DNA from: Vibrio plantisponsor
GTDB lineage: Bacteria; Pseudomonadota; Gammaproteobacteria; Enterobacterales; Vibrionaceae
Assembly (NCBI RefSeq): GCF_013041605.1
Contig: NZ_JABEQC010000005.1
Coordinates: 124,001-188,000 of the forward strand
Direction of reading: 5' to 3'
Length of the DNA stretch: 64,000 bases
Below are positions 53,373 through 63,964 of this stretch, piece after piece; the stretch's first letter is position 1; the number at the start of each line of letters is the position of its first letter. The notes beneath the pieces are model-generated. The model worked only from the letters and a program-made list of their open reading frames with translations, searched no databases and had not been told where the DNA came from. Position numbers and translations under genes: made by a program.

Positions 53373-55319
53373 TTAGGAAGTAGCATTCGGTTTTGTTCTG
53401 CCTTTCGCATAACTACGCTTTTTGCACTTAAAGGCAGGTCGTTCTACTGCCGGCAGAGACCTTAAGGATTCGGGTACAGATCCAGTTTTTACTTGTGCCA
53501 TCAACTGATCAATCCGTTGTTGCAGTGCCTGCATAAACGGTTGATAGGCTTGTCCTCGTTCAGCCATCGCTTGTAGTTGGTGCTCCCAGTGAGCTGTCAT
53601 ATCAGGATAAGTAGACTCACTAGGCAATGCATGAATTAAGCCTCTTCCTGCGGGTGTACTACGAATGATTTTGCCATCTCGCTTTAATAACTGACGCTTA
53701 AAAAGCGTATCTAATATCCCAGCCCGTGTGGCTTCCGTCCCTAAACCATCGGTTTCTCGCAGTATCTTTTTCAGTTCTTTATCTTCAACAAAGCGGGCAA
53801 TACCTGTCATTGCTTGTAACAAGGTGGCTTCAGTAAAGTATTTTGGTGGCTCTGTTTTTCTATCCTTAATTTCACCTTCTCTACAAATCAATTCAGTACC
53901 AACGGCTAACGGTGGCACGGTATCAACGCCATCGTCTTGTTCATCTGACTTACCCGTCAGTGCTTTCCAACCTGCAGACACCAGCTGACGACCAGACGCA
54001 ATGAAAGTACCGCCTGCGATATCAAACACCAATTTTGCCTCAGCATAGACCGCATGCGGATAGAACTGCATCAGATATTGACGAGCAATCAGTTGGTACA
54101 CTTTCATTTCATAGCTGGAGAGCGCATTCACTGAGGCTTGCTTCGGTGTCGGGATGATTGCGTGGTGAGCATCCACCTTGGCGTCATTCCACGCTTTGGA
54201 TTTTAGAGATAAATTTGCGCCAGATACCGCCGAAACCAGATCCTTGGCATTGTTGGCGATAGCATCGACCACCGAAGAAGCCTGAAGCAAATGCTCTTTT
54301 GGAAGATAGCGACAATCCGAACGCGGGTAAGTAATCAGCTTATGTTTTTCATACAAACTCTGGCAGGTATCAAGAACCTGCTGTGCGCTCATGTTATAAC
54401 GTTTGGCTGCATCTATTTGTAAAGCAGAAAGCGAGTAAGGTAATGGCGCAGATTGCTTAGTTTGATTTTGCTCAGACTCCACCACTTTGGCAGGCTGACC
54501 GGCAATACGTTGGGCAACGTTTTCCACCAGCTTACGATTAAGCACTCTGCCCTCTTCATCTTGCCAAGGCTTACACGCTTCACTCGGCTTCCAACGAGCT
54601 CGGATATCAAATGATCCGTTACTGTCTTGATAGGGAATTAAGGCGTGTAGGGTAAAATAGTCCCGTGGAATGAAGTTCTCAATCTCTTCGTCACGGCGAA
54701 CCACCAGACCCAAAATCGGTGTTTGCACTCTCCCAACCGACAACACGCCCTGATAACCAGCTTTTTGTCCCAACAAAGTGTAGGCGCGAGACATGTTCAT
54801 GCCATAAAGCCAGTCAGCACGTGAACGAGCTAATGCAGAAACAGAAAGTGGGATGAATTCACGGTTGCTGCGCATACTAGAAAGGGCACGCTTTACCGCT
54901 GGCAAGTTAAGGTCACTGATTAGAAGGCGCTGAATTGACGCTTTTTTATTACTGGCGACTTTGCAGTAATCAATCACTTCATCCACCAGCAACTGACCTT
55001 CTCTATCTGGGTCACCTGCGTGAATAATTTCGTTGTGTTCTTTGATTAGTTTTTTTACGACAGTCAGTTGCTTGCTAGCGGTTTTTCTCGGTCTTAATTG
55101 CCACTGCTCAGGTACAATCGGCAGGTCAGCTAGGTTCCATTTTTTATAACGTTCGTCATAAGCATCTGGCTCCACTTGCTCAAGCAAGTGTCCGATACAC
55201 CATGTCACCACATCACCGTTTGCGCATCGAATAAAACCCTGATCTTTTTTATGTGGTTTAGGCAATGCATCCGCAATTGCTCGACCTAGACTCGGTTTCT
55301 CTGCGATGAATAATCGGCT
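53373..55319 (-). CDS. topB: DNA topoisomerase III
   Basis: A 648-residue type IA topoisomerase. The ATG at 55319 starts the canonical [20 protein letters not shown]; 13 extra in-frame residues upstream lack family support. The Toprim metal site is [10 protein letters not shown]. The catalytic tyrosine is near residue 329 in [11 protein letters not shown]. The C-terminus is basic (KKRSYAKGR), without zinc fingers. It resolves precatenanes in replication and recombination. E. coli TopB is 653 residues. Confidence 0.94.
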   Translation of the reverse strand, partial: SRLFIAEKPSLGRAIADALPKPHKKDQGFIRCANGDVVTWCIGHLLEQVEPDAYDERYKKWNLADLPIVPEQWQLRPRKTASKQLTVVKKLIKEHNEIIHAGDPDREGQLLVDEVIDYCKVASNKKASIQRLLISDLNLPAVKRALSSMRSNREFIPLSVSALARSRADWLYGMNMSRAYTLLGQKAGYQGVLSVGRVQTPILGLVVRRDEEIENFIPRDYFTLHALIPYQDSNGSFDIRARWKPSEACKPWQDEEGRVLNRKLVENVAQRIAGQPAKVVESEQNQTKQSAPLPYSLSALQIDAAKRYNMSAQQVLDTCQSLYEKHKLITYPRSDCRYLPKEHLLQASSVVDAIANNAKDLVSAVSGANLSLKSKAWNDAKVDAHHAIIPTPKQASVNALSSYEMKVYQLIARQYLMQFYPHAVYAEAKLVFDIAGGTFIASGRQLVSAGWKALTGKSDEQDDGVDTVPPLAVGTELICREGEIKDRKTEPPKYFTEATLLQAMTGIARFVEDKELKKILRETDGLGTEATRAGILDTLFKRQLLKRDGKIIRSTPAGRGLIHALPSESTYPDMTAHWEHQLQAMAERGQAYQPFMQALQQRIDQLMAQVKTGSVPESLRSLPAVERPAFKCKKRSYAKGRTKPNATS

Positions 55320-55343
55320 CATAGTTTCGTTATAGGTAGCTGA

Positions 55344-55379
55344 AAAAATTAAGGCCACATTATCGAATGTGGCCTTAAT
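55344..55379 (-). terminator. Terminator between grxD and topB
   Basis: Stem TTAAGGCCACATT/AATGTGGCCTTAA with a 4-nt loop, then TTTTTT on the minus strand, downstream of grxD and just before topB. Confidence 0.8.
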
Positions 55380-55410
55380 AAATCAAGAAAAACTGTAAAT
55401 TTAAACAGTA

Positions 55411-55746
55411 TTACTCTTCGTTGCTTGCAGAACGTGCAGCTGCTTCTTTGATTAGAGGTTGAAGTTCACCCTTTTGGAACATTTCCAAAATAATGTCACA
55501 ACCGCCGATCAATTCACCTTCAACCCACAATTGTGGGAATGTTGGCCATTGAGCATAAACAGGCAGTTCAGCACGAATGTCTGGGTTTTGTAGGATGTCT
55601 ACATACGCAAATTTTTCACCACAAGCCATTAGCGCTTGTGCAGCTTGAGAAGAGAAACCACAGCTTGGCAGCTTAGGTGAGCCTTTCATGTAAAGAAGGA
55701 TCGCGTTTTCTTCAATTTGCTGTTTGATCTTGTCGATGGTTTCCAT
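55411..55746 (-). CDS. grxD: Monothiol glutaredoxin
   Basis: A 111-residue class II glutaredoxin with the CGFS active site at residues 29-32 (KLPSCGFSSQ), and the WPTFPQLWVEGELIGGCDI glutathione-binding segment. Such proteins carry [2Fe-2S] clusters between assembly and targets. It faces sodB across a 360-bp spacer, linking it to iron/oxidative stress. Confidence 0.95.
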   Translation of the reverse strand: METIDKIKQQIEENAILLYMKGSPKLPSCGFSSQAAQALMACGEKFAYVDILQNPDIRAELPVYAQWPTFPQLWVEGELIGGCDIILEMFQKGELQPLIKEAAARSASNEE

Positions 55747-56009
55747 TGCTTCCTCTTAATGGGGTCGTCTTTGATGTCCCACATTCTAAATCATTAAATG
55801 AGAATAAAAAGCACATTATCAGTATGGACTTTAAACTTCATCCTCTCCAGATCATTCGAAATTATTAGAGGCTTAGCCTACTATTTTGGTGGACTAAGCT
55901 TAACCAACTCTAACGGATACCCATTTGCGTTTAAAACGCCTTAGTACTTGTTGTTCTGATATAAAACACTTTTATTATGAATTGGGGTTTTAATAAAGTA
56001 AAAAGTTGC

Positions 56010-56083
56010 TAAAATAGCTAGCAGTCAGTCGTACCGACGAAAACAAAAAACGACATTGGAAGCAATCGAGAGAGTTCTCTCTC
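56010..56083 (+). promoter_or_regulatory. sodB leader: extended -10 and perfect hairpin
   Basis: TGCTAAAAT at 56007-56015 resembles an extended -10, and GAGAGAG-TT-CTCTCTC (56068-56083) is a perfect stem 11 bp before the ribosome binding site. The E. coli sodB leader is a RyhB/Hfq target; pairing here has not been tested. Confidence 0.45.
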
Positions 56084-56107
56084 TTCACCTATATGGAGAA
56101 TCGAGCA

Positions 56108-56692
56108 ATGGCATTTGAACTACCAGCTCTTCCTTACGCAAAAGACGCACTAGAACCACATATCTCTGCAGAAACTCTTGAGTACCACTACGGTAAGCAC
56201 CACAACACTTACGTTGTTAAGCTTAACGGCCTAGTACCAGGAACTGAATTCGAAGGCAAAACTCTAGAAGAGATCATCAAAACTTCTACTGGCGGTGTTT
56301 TCAACAACGCAGCACAAGTTTGGAACCACACTTTCTACTGGCACTGTCTAGCGCCAAACGCAGGTGGCGAACCAACAGGTGCAGTAGCTGAAGCAATCAA
56401 TGCAGCATTCGGTTCTTTCGAAGAATTCAAAGCAAAATTCACTGATTCAGCAATCAACAACTTCGGTTCTTCTTGGACTTGGTTAGTGAAAAAAGCTGAC
56501 GGTTCTCTAGCTATCGTTAACACTTCTAACGCTGCTACTCCAATCACAGAAGAAGGTGTAACTCCACTTCTAACTGTTGACCTATGGGAACACGCGTACT
56601 ACATCGATTACCGTAACCTACGTCCAGACTACATGAACGGTTTCTGGGCTCTAGTTAACTGGGAATTCGTAGCTGCTAACCTAGCTAAATAA
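56108..56692 (+). CDS. sodB: Iron superoxide dismutase
   Basis: A 194-residue FeSOD from the ATG at 56108 (GGAGAA seven bases before); an in-frame ATG at 56093 contains the ribosome binding site itself. Metal ligands are His27, His74, Asp158 and His162 ([11 protein letters not shown]), and Gln70 is in the position typical of iron enzymes. It removes superoxide in the cytoplasm. A strong terminator follows. Confidence 0.97.
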   Translation: MAFELPALPYAKDALEPHISAETLEYHYGKHHNTYVVKLNGLVPGTEFEGKTLEEIIKTSTGGVFNNAAQVWNHTFYWHCLAPNAGGEPTGAVAEAINAAFGSFEEFKAKFTDSAINNFGSSWTWLVKKADGSLAIVNTSNAATPITEEGVTPLLTVDLWEHAYYIDYRNLRPDYMNGFWALVNWEFVAANLAK

Positions 56693-56735
56693 TTTCTAGT
56701 CGCTGCTCAAGCGATTAAAAAACAAACGATGCTAA

Positions 56736-56765
56736 GCCTGCAGATTTGCAGGCTTTTTTTATTTT
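56736..56765 (+). terminator. Terminator of sodB
   Basis: GCCTGCA/TGCAGGC stem with a 4-nt loop and a long T-run. Confidence 0.85.
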
Positions 56766-56832
56766 TTAGTGAAGTTAATATCTAAAGATTTTGCGTCCGT
56801 TGCCGTTATAAGTGCATCAAGCGGAGAGCAAA

Positions 56833-57336
56833 ATGCAAGTACATACTTTAGATAAAGCGGGAATCATCAATGAACTGAACATAGGTTCAGGGATTTGTCA
56901 CGCCGTCCATCAAGGACGACGCGCCGACTTTTCTTTGCTTGTCGCCCTGTTTTCCAATGATGTTCGTGACAACACACCTGTTGAGCATATAGAGCAACCT
57001 CAGACCACTGACGAACTCTTGCGCGAACGTTTCGAGTTGGCCGCCCCACAACCGCTAAGGAACGATCAAAGTTCCTATGCAATTTCCGCCAAGCAAGCAG
57101 AACACTTCCATCATGGGGGGCTCGCGAGCGCCAAACTCTGTCATTACCTCACCCCTGAAGTACTGACTTATCTGCCCGAGGATACGCAAGATCTGCCGGA
57201 AGATGTTTATCTCAATCTTTCCGGACATGAAAGGCGTCATCTAGCAGTAAAATCACCGCCAAAGACATTGCCATTTGATTTGTACAATAAGCTGACAACC
57301 GCTTATCGCCATGATCAGTTGAGAGCACAGACCTAG
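56833..57336 (+). CDS. VC2046/SO_2500-family protein of unknown function
   Basis: A 167-residue protein; the ATG at 56833 follows GGAGAGCAAA, and an upstream in-frame start has no support. The sequence (MQVHTLDKAGIINELNIGSG, then HHGGLASAKLCHYLTPEV) matches a conserved gene next to sodB in Vibrio and Shewanella. It is a cytoplasmic-looking protein without catalytic motifs. Confidence 0.7.
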   Translation: MQVHTLDKAGIINELNIGSGICHAVHQGRRADFSLLVALFSNDVRDNTPVEHIEQPQTTDELLRERFELAAPQPLRNDQSSYAISAKQAEHFHHGGLASAKLCHYLTPEVLTYLPEDTQDLPEDVYLNLSGHERRHLAVKSPPKTLPFDLYNKLTTAYRHDQLRAQT

Positions 57337-57534
57337 ATCGCTGTATGCGCTGATTTAGTGCGAACATTCTCAGCTCATTGCTTTAGAGTGTGAAACACTG
57401 CTCAAAATGATCACTGATAATAGAAACTAAACCTTTTCTTTGAGTTCATTCACACAAAGTGTCACATCCTTCACCCATTCTTACTGTTCAAAAGTTAATC
57501 GAAATAATTAAAAACCAAACAGAAGGTGCGCACT

Positions 57535-58203
57535 ATGGAAATTAAAAGCGCCATTGTTTTAATAACTTCAGCAAGCTCACAGCTAGGTAGTACCCTCGCA
57601 ACGCATTTTACTTGTTTAGGTGCGACTGTGATTTTATGTGATACCGATAAACAAGGCTTATATGAAACCTTTGGTCGCTGTAAAGAACTCTCAAGTCACG
57701 TTGATTGCTATCACCTTAGAGATTATTCGCAAGAGAGTCTCAATAGAATGCTCGACAGTATTGAATCGAGTTACCACTCGGTGCCCGACGTTCTGATCAA
57801 TAACTGGCCTTCTTCGCCAATGCCTTCTCTCATCGATGAAAAGCCGACGGAACTGTTTATTCAAAGACTGGCGTTAATGGCTTCCTCACTTTTTTCTTTT
57901 GGTCAGGCTTGTACCGAACGAATGCGCCATCATCACATCAAAGGCGTTATTGTGAATGTCATTTCACTGAATGACAGCCACGATTTTTCCGGCATAGAAA
58001 ATGCCAGTTGTATGGTGTCGGGATTTACACAAAGTTGGGCGAAGGAACTCGTTCCTTTCAACATTCGAGTGGGCGGGGTTGTTCCTATGCCTTCAGCCAG
58101 TAAACACAAAAGTCACTGGGCAGAAGTTCAGGATGAGCTCATTCGCAACACGGAATATATTGTTGCGAATGAGTATTTCAGCGGGCGAGTCATGTCAGCC
58201 TAG
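57535..58203 (+). CDS. Short-chain dehydrogenase/reductase-like protein without catalytic pair
   Basis: A 222-residue SDR-fold protein starting at the ATG at 57535. The nucleotide-binding N-terminus (IVLITSASSQLGSTLATHF) is a loosened TGxxxGxG. The core NNWP replaces NNAG. Where SDRs have YxxxK, the sequence reads EN-ASC (residues ~160), so the catalytic Tyr and Lys are Glu and Cys. It may bind NAD(P) or act as a scaffold rather than catalyse a reduction. The gene is conserved between VC2046 and mlaA. Confidence 0.75.
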   Translation: MEIKSAIVLITSASSQLGSTLATHFTCLGATVILCDTDKQGLYETFGRCKELSSHVDCYHLRDYSQESLNRMLDSIESSYHSVPDVLINNWPSSPMPSLIDEKPTELFIQRLALMASSLFSFGQACTERMRHHHIKGVIVNVISLNDSHDFSGIENASCMVSGFTQSWAKELVPFNIRVGGVVPMPSASKHKSHWAEVQDELIRNTEYIVANEYFSGRVMSA

Positions 58204-58244
58204 TTAACTCTAATGTCAGTTGACTAACAGGGATACGCAGACGA

Positions 58245-59003
58245 TTAAAAGCCTTCTTCCATATAGGAATCAAAGTAATCTTCTTCACTATTATCGACTT
58301 CCGTAGGTGTTTCTACCTCAGCTGTGAAGTCTCTGCGTTGCAGATAAGCCGCGCGAGTGAAAGAGTAAGAATCCGGAGAATTTTCTAATAGCGCTTCTTG
58401 GCTGACCAAGGCGGCACGGGTTTCCATACCTTCAAGAGCCCATTTACCTACCGATGCCCAAATATTTAAGTAAGACAACGGAGCATAGAGACCATCAACC
58501 ACATCACCGGCTTCACGAACCACAACAGGTCCGTAGCCCGGTACCATAACATAAGGACCTTTACCTACACCGTTATGGCCCATCGCATCACTAAAAGCCT
58601 TTTCGCCATGCTTTGTAATCCCAGCTTCGGAAGCGATATCGATCAGACCAAGCAAACCAAAAGTTGAGTTAATCCAGAAGCGATTGAAGTGATCGAGTGC
58701 TTTCTTACCATTTCCCATCAATAAGTTATTGATCATGCTCGAAGGTTCATCGAGATTGGAAAGAAAGTTAGCAATACCATGACGAACAGGGTCTGGCGTG
58801 TATTCCACATAAGCAAGAGAAACAGGGCGCACAAAATAAGGGTCTAGATAATCATAGTTAAATGCCCACATTGTGCGGTTAAATCCTTCAAAAGGATCAT
58901 TAACCTGCGGGTCTGACGTGCTTTGATCATCAGGAACAGAACTACACCCAGTGATGACAACCATCAAGCTCAGTAAGACAATCCTTGTTAATCGGCTGAT
59001 CAT
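58245..59003 (-). CDS. mlaA: Outer-membrane lipoprotein MlaA (VacJ)
   Basis: A 252-residue lipoprotein from the ATG at 59003 with AAGGAAATAATAATA upstream. A signal peptide ends in the lipobox VITGC (Cys20). The body (DPFEGFNRTMWAFN, then FINSTFGLLGLID-like RFWINSTFGLLGLID and GPYVMVPGYGP) is typical of MlaA, which removes misplaced phospholipids from the outer leaflet via the Mla pathway. The Mla transporter genes are elsewhere. Confidence 0.93.
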   Translation of the reverse strand: MISRLTRIVLLSLMVVITGCSSVPDDQSTSDPQVNDPFEGFNRTMWAFNYDYLDPYFVRPVSLAYVEYTPDPVRHGIANFLSNLDEPSSMINNLLMGNGKKALDHFNRFWINSTFGLLGLIDIASEAGITKHGEKAFSDAMGHNGVGKGPYVMVPGYGPVVVREAGDVVDGLYAPLSYLNIWASVGKWALEGMETRAALVSQEALLENSPDSYSFTRAAYLQRRDFTAEVETPTEVDNSEEDYFDSYMEEGF

Positions 59004-59031
59004 TATTATTATTTCCTTAACCAATCGACAG

Positions 59032-59066
59032 AAGGCCAATGAAAACATTGGCCTTTGGCTTTTTTA
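59032..59066. terminator. Hairpin between ccmI and mlaA
   Basis: Stem AAGGCCAATG/CATTGGCCTT, 4-nt loop, T6 run on the + strand side. On the leftward transcript the T-run lies before, not after, the stem, so it may act weakly or as an mRNA end barrier for ccm. Confidence 0.5.
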
Positions 59067-59079
59067 TAAAGGTACAGTA

Positions 59080-60297
59080 TTAAAACTGTTTATTGATTTC
59101 AACCTTTACCTCGCTTCCCAGCTCAACGACTTGGCTTTCCCCAAACCAATCACCATCTCGCGTAGCTACATTACCGTCAGAATCGATTCGAACGCGAACA
59201 ATGAGTTCCGGTAAGTCAGATAACTTACGTCCCTGCATCATGCTGTTCGAGTCATCCATAATAACCGTGAACGGGAAATTACGAAGCGGGTATCTCGCTG
59301 CGGCAATCGGCATTGGCGCACCATCTGCTGAATGCACAGAGACAATCACAACACCTTGACTCGGAAGTACCACTTCGCTGCCTAATGAAATGGAAACTGA
59401 CACCGCATGTTCATCCAGCACCGCAGGTTCCATTTTAGCTTTGGCACTGGCGATGCTACGTGACAACATCTCGTAGCGACCGTCATTCGGACCTATCATT
59501 TGTTGCATAGACTGCCAGTGTTCAATCGCCGTTGGGTAATCCTGACGTTCAAATGCATCAAATGCCAGTAACGAATAGACGCGTAAATCGACATACTCCG
59601 CTTTCAACATTTTATTCAGCAGTGTGCGGGCACTTTGCTGGTCAATCTGATCATTCGAGAGCATCAGCGCTTGCGCATAACCTAGCTTAATATCACCATC
59701 TTGTGGTTCGATTGCGTAAGCTTTCTTCATAGCACCAATCGCGGTTTCCATATCGCGATTCGCTAATCCGATACGACCCAGCAGTAACCAGCCTGTCGAA
59801 TCTTGCGGTTCATAATGAAGTCGAGTTCTTAGAGCTAAGGTTAAGTCTTCCATCTCTTTATCGGTCAGCTCAACCCCTTGTGGGTTCATCAGCTTTTTCG
59901 ATAGTTCCGGAAGGTTCTGACTGATCTCTTGCCAGTGCTGAACTTTCTGGTAATTACCAAAAACGGCGTACAAACCGTAACTCAATGCCACCACAAGAAT
60001 AAGCGAAGGCACAAGCACCATCGACGTTGATAACGTGCGTTCTTCGGTCTTGTTCTGGTCATTTGGAATATCATCCAGCAGCGATTGTTTAAGATCTGCC
60101 ACCAGCTCTTGTTGGTCTTCAACTAGGCCTTCATCGGTTTCGACCGCTAATTCAGCAAGTCGATCCTTATAGAAAGCTTTGTTGAGATCGTCACGCAATG
60201 CAGCATCGTTATTTGCTTTTGGTTTAAGCATTGGAATAGCGACAAAGACACACGCAATCGCGACAAGAATTAGCGTTAACACCCAAAATAAAGTCAT
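59080..60297 (-). CDS. ccmI: Cytochrome c maturation protein CcmI
   Basis: A 405-residue protein with N-terminal membrane segment (MTLFWVLTLILVAIACVFVAI), a cytoplasmic loop with KAFYKDRLAELAVETDEG, a second membrane helix (~95-115) and a periplasmic TPR domain (~145-290: GWLLLGRIGLANRDMETAIG). It delivers apocytochrome to the haem lyase CcmF/H. It is the last gene of the leftward ccm operon, overlapping ccmH. Confidence 0.92.
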   Translation of the reverse strand: MTLFWVLTLILVAIACVFVAIPMLKPKANNDAALRDDLNKAFYKDRLAELAVETDEGLVEDQQELVADLKQSLLDDIPNDQNKTEERTLSTSMVLVPSLILVVALSYGLYAVFGNYQKVQHWQEISQNLPELSKKLMNPQGVELTDKEMEDLTLALRTRLHYEPQDSTGWLLLGRIGLANRDMETAIGAMKKAYAIEPQDGDIKLGYAQALMLSNDQIDQQSARTLLNKMLKAEYVDLRVYSLLAFDAFERQDYPTAIEHWQSMQQMIGPNDGRYEMLSRSIASAKAKMEPAVLDEHAVSVSISLGSEVVLPSQGVVIVSVHSADGAPMPIAAARYPLRNFPFTVIMDDSNSMMQGRKLSDLPELIVRVRIDSDGNVATRDGDWFGESQVVELGSEVKVEINKQF

Positions 60298-60773
60298 TAC
60301 TGCTTATCTCCGTCTTTATCTTCTTCCAATAAGGCTTTTAAACGTTGTTCTTTGTTTTCATCCCATTCTGCAGCTTCAGCGCTGGCTTTACGGCGCTTGG
60401 TTCGCAAAACGATAACAACGAAACCAACCACTAATACAGACAGCGGAGCTACCCATAAAATAGCGGTAGATGCAGTTAATGGTGGGTTGTAAGTAACGAA
60501 GTTGCCGTAACGGGCAATCATGTAATCGACGATCTCACCTTTAGATTTACCCTCTTTGGTCATCTCGTAGACTTTTTGACGTAAGTCCTGAGCCAACGCA
60601 GCGTTAGAATCTGCAATAGAGTTGTTCTGACATTTAGGGCAACGCAGAGTATTACTCAACTCATGAAACTGCGCTTCTTGCTCTGGTGTATCGAAATCGT
60701 AAACATCAATCGCAGCAATGACCGAAAAAGACAGCAAAGCGGCGGCTACTAAAGCGAATAACTTAGCTCTCAT
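60297..60773 (-). CDS. ccmH: Cytochrome c maturation protein CcmH
   Basis: A 158-residue periplasmic thiol reductase with signal peptide (~1-20), the LRCPKCQN active site (Cys45, Cys48), and one C-terminal membrane helix (STAILWVAPLSVLVVGFVVI). It reduces apocytochrome thiols. It overlaps ccmG and ccmI. Confidence 0.94.
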   Translation of the reverse strand: MRAKLFALVAAALLSFSVIAAIDVYDFDTPEQEAQFHELSNTLRCPKCQNNSIADSNAALAQDLRQKVYEMTKEGKSKGEIVDYMIARYGNFVTYNPPLTASTAILWVAPLSVLVVGFVVIVLRTKRRKASAEAAEWDENKEQRLKALLEEDKDGDKQ

Positions 60774-61324
60774 TTCTTCGCCTCCAGCAATAACTGTTCA
60801 TAAATCGGAGCCAGTGTTTGTTTCCAGTTAGTCGGGTTGACATCACCAACATGGCGATAACGAATAACACCATTGGCATCAATCAGAAACGTCTCTGGCG
60901 CACCGTAAACACCCAGATCCAACCCTAACATACCGTTGCCATCAAACAGGCTGATAAGGTATGGGTTGCCTAATTCATTCAGCCATTGAACGGCTTTATC
61001 ACGTTGGTCTTTGTAGTTTAAACCAATGATTTTCACATCTTGCTTTGAAAGCTCATTTAAGTACTGGTGCTCGGCATAGCAAGTTGGGCACCAAGTCGCC
61101 CAGACGTTAAGCAGCAGCGGCTCACCACGAAATATCGCTTGGTCGTAAAGCTTACCGGGTTCGGCTAGGTCTTCTAGGCGAAACTCAGGTACTTGTTTGC
61201 CGACAAGAACTGATTCCAACTTGGTTGGGTCATCACCCTCTGCATTTCTGAGTAGCTGTGTGGTAAAAACCGCAACTAAGCCAAGAAAAATAACCAGAGG
61301 GATAAATAATATCTTCTTGTTCAT
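60770..61324 (-). CDS. ccmG: Thiol:disulfide interchange protein CcmG (DsbE)
   Basis: A 184-residue thioredoxin-like lipoprotein/anchored protein with a TlpA/DsbE active site WCPTC (Cys79, Cys82) after an N-terminal membrane anchor. GVYGAPETFLIDANGVI is the conserved cis-Pro region. It reduces CcmH and apocytochrome. Confidence 0.95.
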   Translation of the reverse strand: MNKKILFIPLVIFLGLVAVFTTQLLRNAEGDDPTKLESVLVGKQVPEFRLEDLAEPGKLYDQAIFRGEPLLLNVWATWCPTCYAEHQYLNELSKQDVKIIGLNYKDQRDKAVQWLNELGNPYLISLFDGNGMLGLDLGVYGAPETFLIDANGVIRYRHVGDVNPTNWKQTLAPIYEQLLLEAKK

Positions 61325-63280
61325 TTAAGCCTCCTTAGCTGCTGCTTTTCTAAAGCGGTAACGTTTGTCACTGATTGCAAGAATGCCACCGATAGACATC
61401 AATAGACCGCCAGCCCAAATCCAACGTACAAACGGTTTGTAATACAGACGTACCGCCCATGCATCGCTGTTATCAAGACGCTCACCCATTGCGATATAAA
61501 GATCGCGAGTGATTCCACGGTCGATTGCAGCTTCTGTCATCATAGACTTAGCCGTATTGTAGAAACGTTTTTCAGCATTCAATGTATTAACGTACTGACC
61601 ATTCTTTGTGACTTCAAACTGAGCGACATAACCGTCATAGTTCGGGCCATCACGATCCAGTAAGCCTTTGAAATAAAAATCGTATTCATTCAGTTGAAAA
61701 TGCTCACCCGGTGCCAAACGCACATCACGCTCGATGCTGTAATTTTGCACCATAGCAATACCGATGATCGAAATCGCTAAACCAATGTGACCAAGTACCA
61801 TTGACCAATGGCTACGATGAACCTGCTTCACACCAACCATAAAGGTATGACGGTGAGTGGCACGTTGATGAATCTCATAGCCATGCAACAAGATAATCCA
61901 CCACGCCATTACCCAGCCCATGAAAGCCAGACCTGTAAACGACTCTGCGGTTGCGAATACACAAGCGGCCGCCAGTGCCAAAGACCCAACAGCGGAAATC
62001 GCCATAGGTTTGGCTAAAACAGAGAGGTTATCTCGCTTCCAGCGAACCAGTGGACCAATACCCAGTAATAAAGCGAATGGCACCATCAACCAGCTAAACA
62101 AACTGTTAAAGAATGGCGCACCAATCGAAACAGAACCAAGACCTAACTGCTTATGAACCAGTGGTAACAGCGTACCAATCAAAACCACAACCAAAGCGGT
62201 AATCAGTAATACGTTATTTGCTAAAAGCGCGTTTTCACGTGATACCAGCTCATAATTTCCTCGCGCTCGTACCGAAGCACCTTTTACTGCGAACAATAGT
62301 AAAGAGCCGCCGATAACAAATACTAGGAACGCCAAAATGAACATACCGCGAGCAGGATCGGAAGCGAAAGCATGCACAGAAACCAGAATGCCCGAACGTA
62401 CTAGGAATGTACCCAGTAGGCTTAGTGAAAATGCAGAAATCGCCAGCAGAACCGTCCAAGCCTTAAACGTGCCACGTTTTTCCGTAACAGCAAGCGAGTG
62501 GATTAACGCGGTACCCGCCAGCCAAGGCATAAATGAAGCGTTTTCTACTGGATCCCAGAACCACCAGCCACCCCAGCCAAGTTCGTAATATGCCCACCAT
62601 GAGCCAAGAACGATACCCATTGTCAGGAATAACCAAGCTGCCGTTGTCCAAGGACGAGACCAACGAGCCCAAGCGGTATCAAGACGTCCTGTCATCAGTG
62701 ATGCAATTGCAAAAGAGAAGGCAACCGAAAAGCCCACATACCCCATGTATAACATCGGTGGGTGAATGATTAGGCCCGGGTCTTGCAGCAGTGGGTTCAA
62801 ATCACGCCCGTCGATAGGGAAATAAGGCAATGTACGTAAGAACGGGTTAGAGGTAACAATGATAAACAGTAGGAAACCTACCGAGATCATACCCATAACA
62901 GCAAGTACGCGCGCCACAGATTCTTGTGGCATACCACGGCTAAAACTTGCAACCGCAACAGTCCACGCAGCTTGAATTAACACCCATAACAGAAGCGAAC
63001 CTTCGTGCGCTCCCCAAACCGCCGTTAAACGGTAATACCATGGAAGCAAGCTATTCGAGTTACTTGCGACGTATTTAACCGTAAAGTCATTGGTATAAAA
63101 TGCCCAAAGCAAAATACCGAATGACAATAACAAAAATGAGAACATCCCCCACGCCAGCGGACGGGCAGAGTTCATTAATAAGGTGTTATTTCTTGAAGCA
63201 CCAACCAGAGGCAATAGGCTTAGCAATACCGCTAAGCCCAACGAAATAATCAGGGCAAAGTGACCTATTTCTGCAATCAT
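61325..63280 (-). CDS. ccmF: Cytochrome c haem lyase subunit CcmF
   Basis: A 651-residue polytopic membrane protein of the haem-handling family. It has about 15 hydrophobic segments and the tryptophan-rich haem motif [18 protein letters not shown] near residue 230. With CcmH and CcmI it attaches haem to the CxxCH cysteines of apocytochromes c. Confidence 0.95.
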   Translation of the reverse strand: MIAEIGHFALIISLGLAVLLSLLPLVGASRNNTLLMNSARPLAWGMFSFLLLSFGILLWAFYTNDFTVKYVASNSNSLLPWYYRLTAVWGAHEGSLLLWVLIQAAWTVAVASFSRGMPQESVARVLAVMGMISVGFLLFIIVTSNPFLRTLPYFPIDGRDLNPLLQDPGLIIHPPMLYMGYVGFSVAFSFAIASLMTGRLDTAWARWSRPWTTAAWLFLTMGIVLGSWWAYYELGWGGWWFWDPVENASFMPWLAGTALIHSLAVTEKRGTFKAWTVLLAISAFSLSLLGTFLVRSGILVSVHAFASDPARGMFILAFLVFVIGGSLLLFAVKGASVRARGNYELVSRENALLANNVLLITALVVVLIGTLLPLVHKQLGLGSVSIGAPFFNSLFSWLMVPFALLLGIGPLVRWKRDNLSVLAKPMAISAVGSLALAAACVFATAESFTGLAFMGWVMAWWIILLHGYEIHQRATHRHTFMVGVKQVHRSHWSMVLGHIGLAISIIGIAMVQNYSIERDVRLAPGEHFQLNEYDFYFKGLLDRDGPNYDGYVAQFEVTKNGQYVNTLNAEKRFYNTAKSMMTEAAIDRGITRDLYIAMGERLDNSDAWAVRLYYKPFVRWIWAGGLLMSIGGILAISDKRYRFRKAAAKEA

Positions 63281-63759
63281 TGATCACTTCCTTGTTTTTG
63301 TTCCGGAGTGTAAGTCAGCGGAGCATGGTTCTTTTCCATCGCTTCTGCAATTTCAGGTGGCATGTATTCTTCATCATGCTTTGCGAGCACTTCAAAAGCT
63401 TCAACGGTGGTCGCATCCACTAATACACCTTGAGCTACAATACCCTGCCCTTCACGGAACAGATCGGGAAGAATACCTTCGTAAACCACAGTGACCGATG
63501 GGCCAACGTCGTGCAATAAAAAGCTGACTTTGAGAGAGTTAGGATCGCGCTTTACTGACCCCACCGTGACCATACCGCCAATACGTAAGCGCTGACCAAC
63601 TTCTGGCTTTTTGCCATCTTTACCGTTAACCAACTCTGTCGGCGTATAGAACAGGTCCATATTTTGGCTTAATGCATAGAGAATCAAACCTGTTGTCGTG
63701 CCTAAACCAATGAGAATAGCGAGGACAATACCGAGCCTCTTTTTACGTCTTGGGTTCAC
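63277..63759 (-). CDS. ccmE: Haem chaperone CcmE
   Basis: A 160-residue periplasmic OB-fold protein with an N-terminal anchor. The covalent haem ligand is His128 followed by Tyr132 in [10 protein letters not shown]. It accepts haem from CcmC and passes it to CcmF. It overlaps ccmD. Confidence 0.95.
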   Translation of the reverse strand: MNPRRKKRLGIVLAILIGLGTTTGLILYALSQNMDLFYTPTELVNGKDGKKPEVGQRLRIGGMVTVGSVKRDPNSLKVSFLLHDVGPSVTVVYEGILPDLFREGQGIVAQGVLVDATTVEAFEVLAKHDEEYMPPEIAEAMEKNHAPLTYTPEQKQGSDQ

Positions 63760-63962
63760 AGTGTGTTCTCCATATGTTTCGCCGCTTCGATACGCTCTTG
63801 ACGCTTAATTTTATTTCTGACTTCTTGCATCAGCGCCTTACTACGATTGATACTCAAAAGCCACAAAACGGCCATCGATAAATAGGTAATGCCAAAACCA
63901 CCCCAAACGTAGCTGGCGTAACCGCCCATCGCGAAAAAATCTGACCAAGTTTCAAAATGCAT
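63756..63962 (-). CDS. ccmD: Small membrane protein CcmD
   Basis: Sixty-eight residues with one membrane helix ([21 protein letters not shown]) and a basic cytoplasmic tail. It stabilises the CcmA-B-C complex and release of holo-CcmE. Confidence 0.9.
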   Translation of the reverse strand: MHFETWSDFFAMGGYASYVWGGFGITYLSMAVLWLLSINRSKALMQEVRNKIKRQERIEAAKHMENTL

Positions 63963-63964
63963 GG

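Noticed and set aside
59032..59066. A strong terminator for the ccm operon
   Set aside because: On the leftward transcript the T-run precedes the stem, so it is listed only as a possible, weak one.
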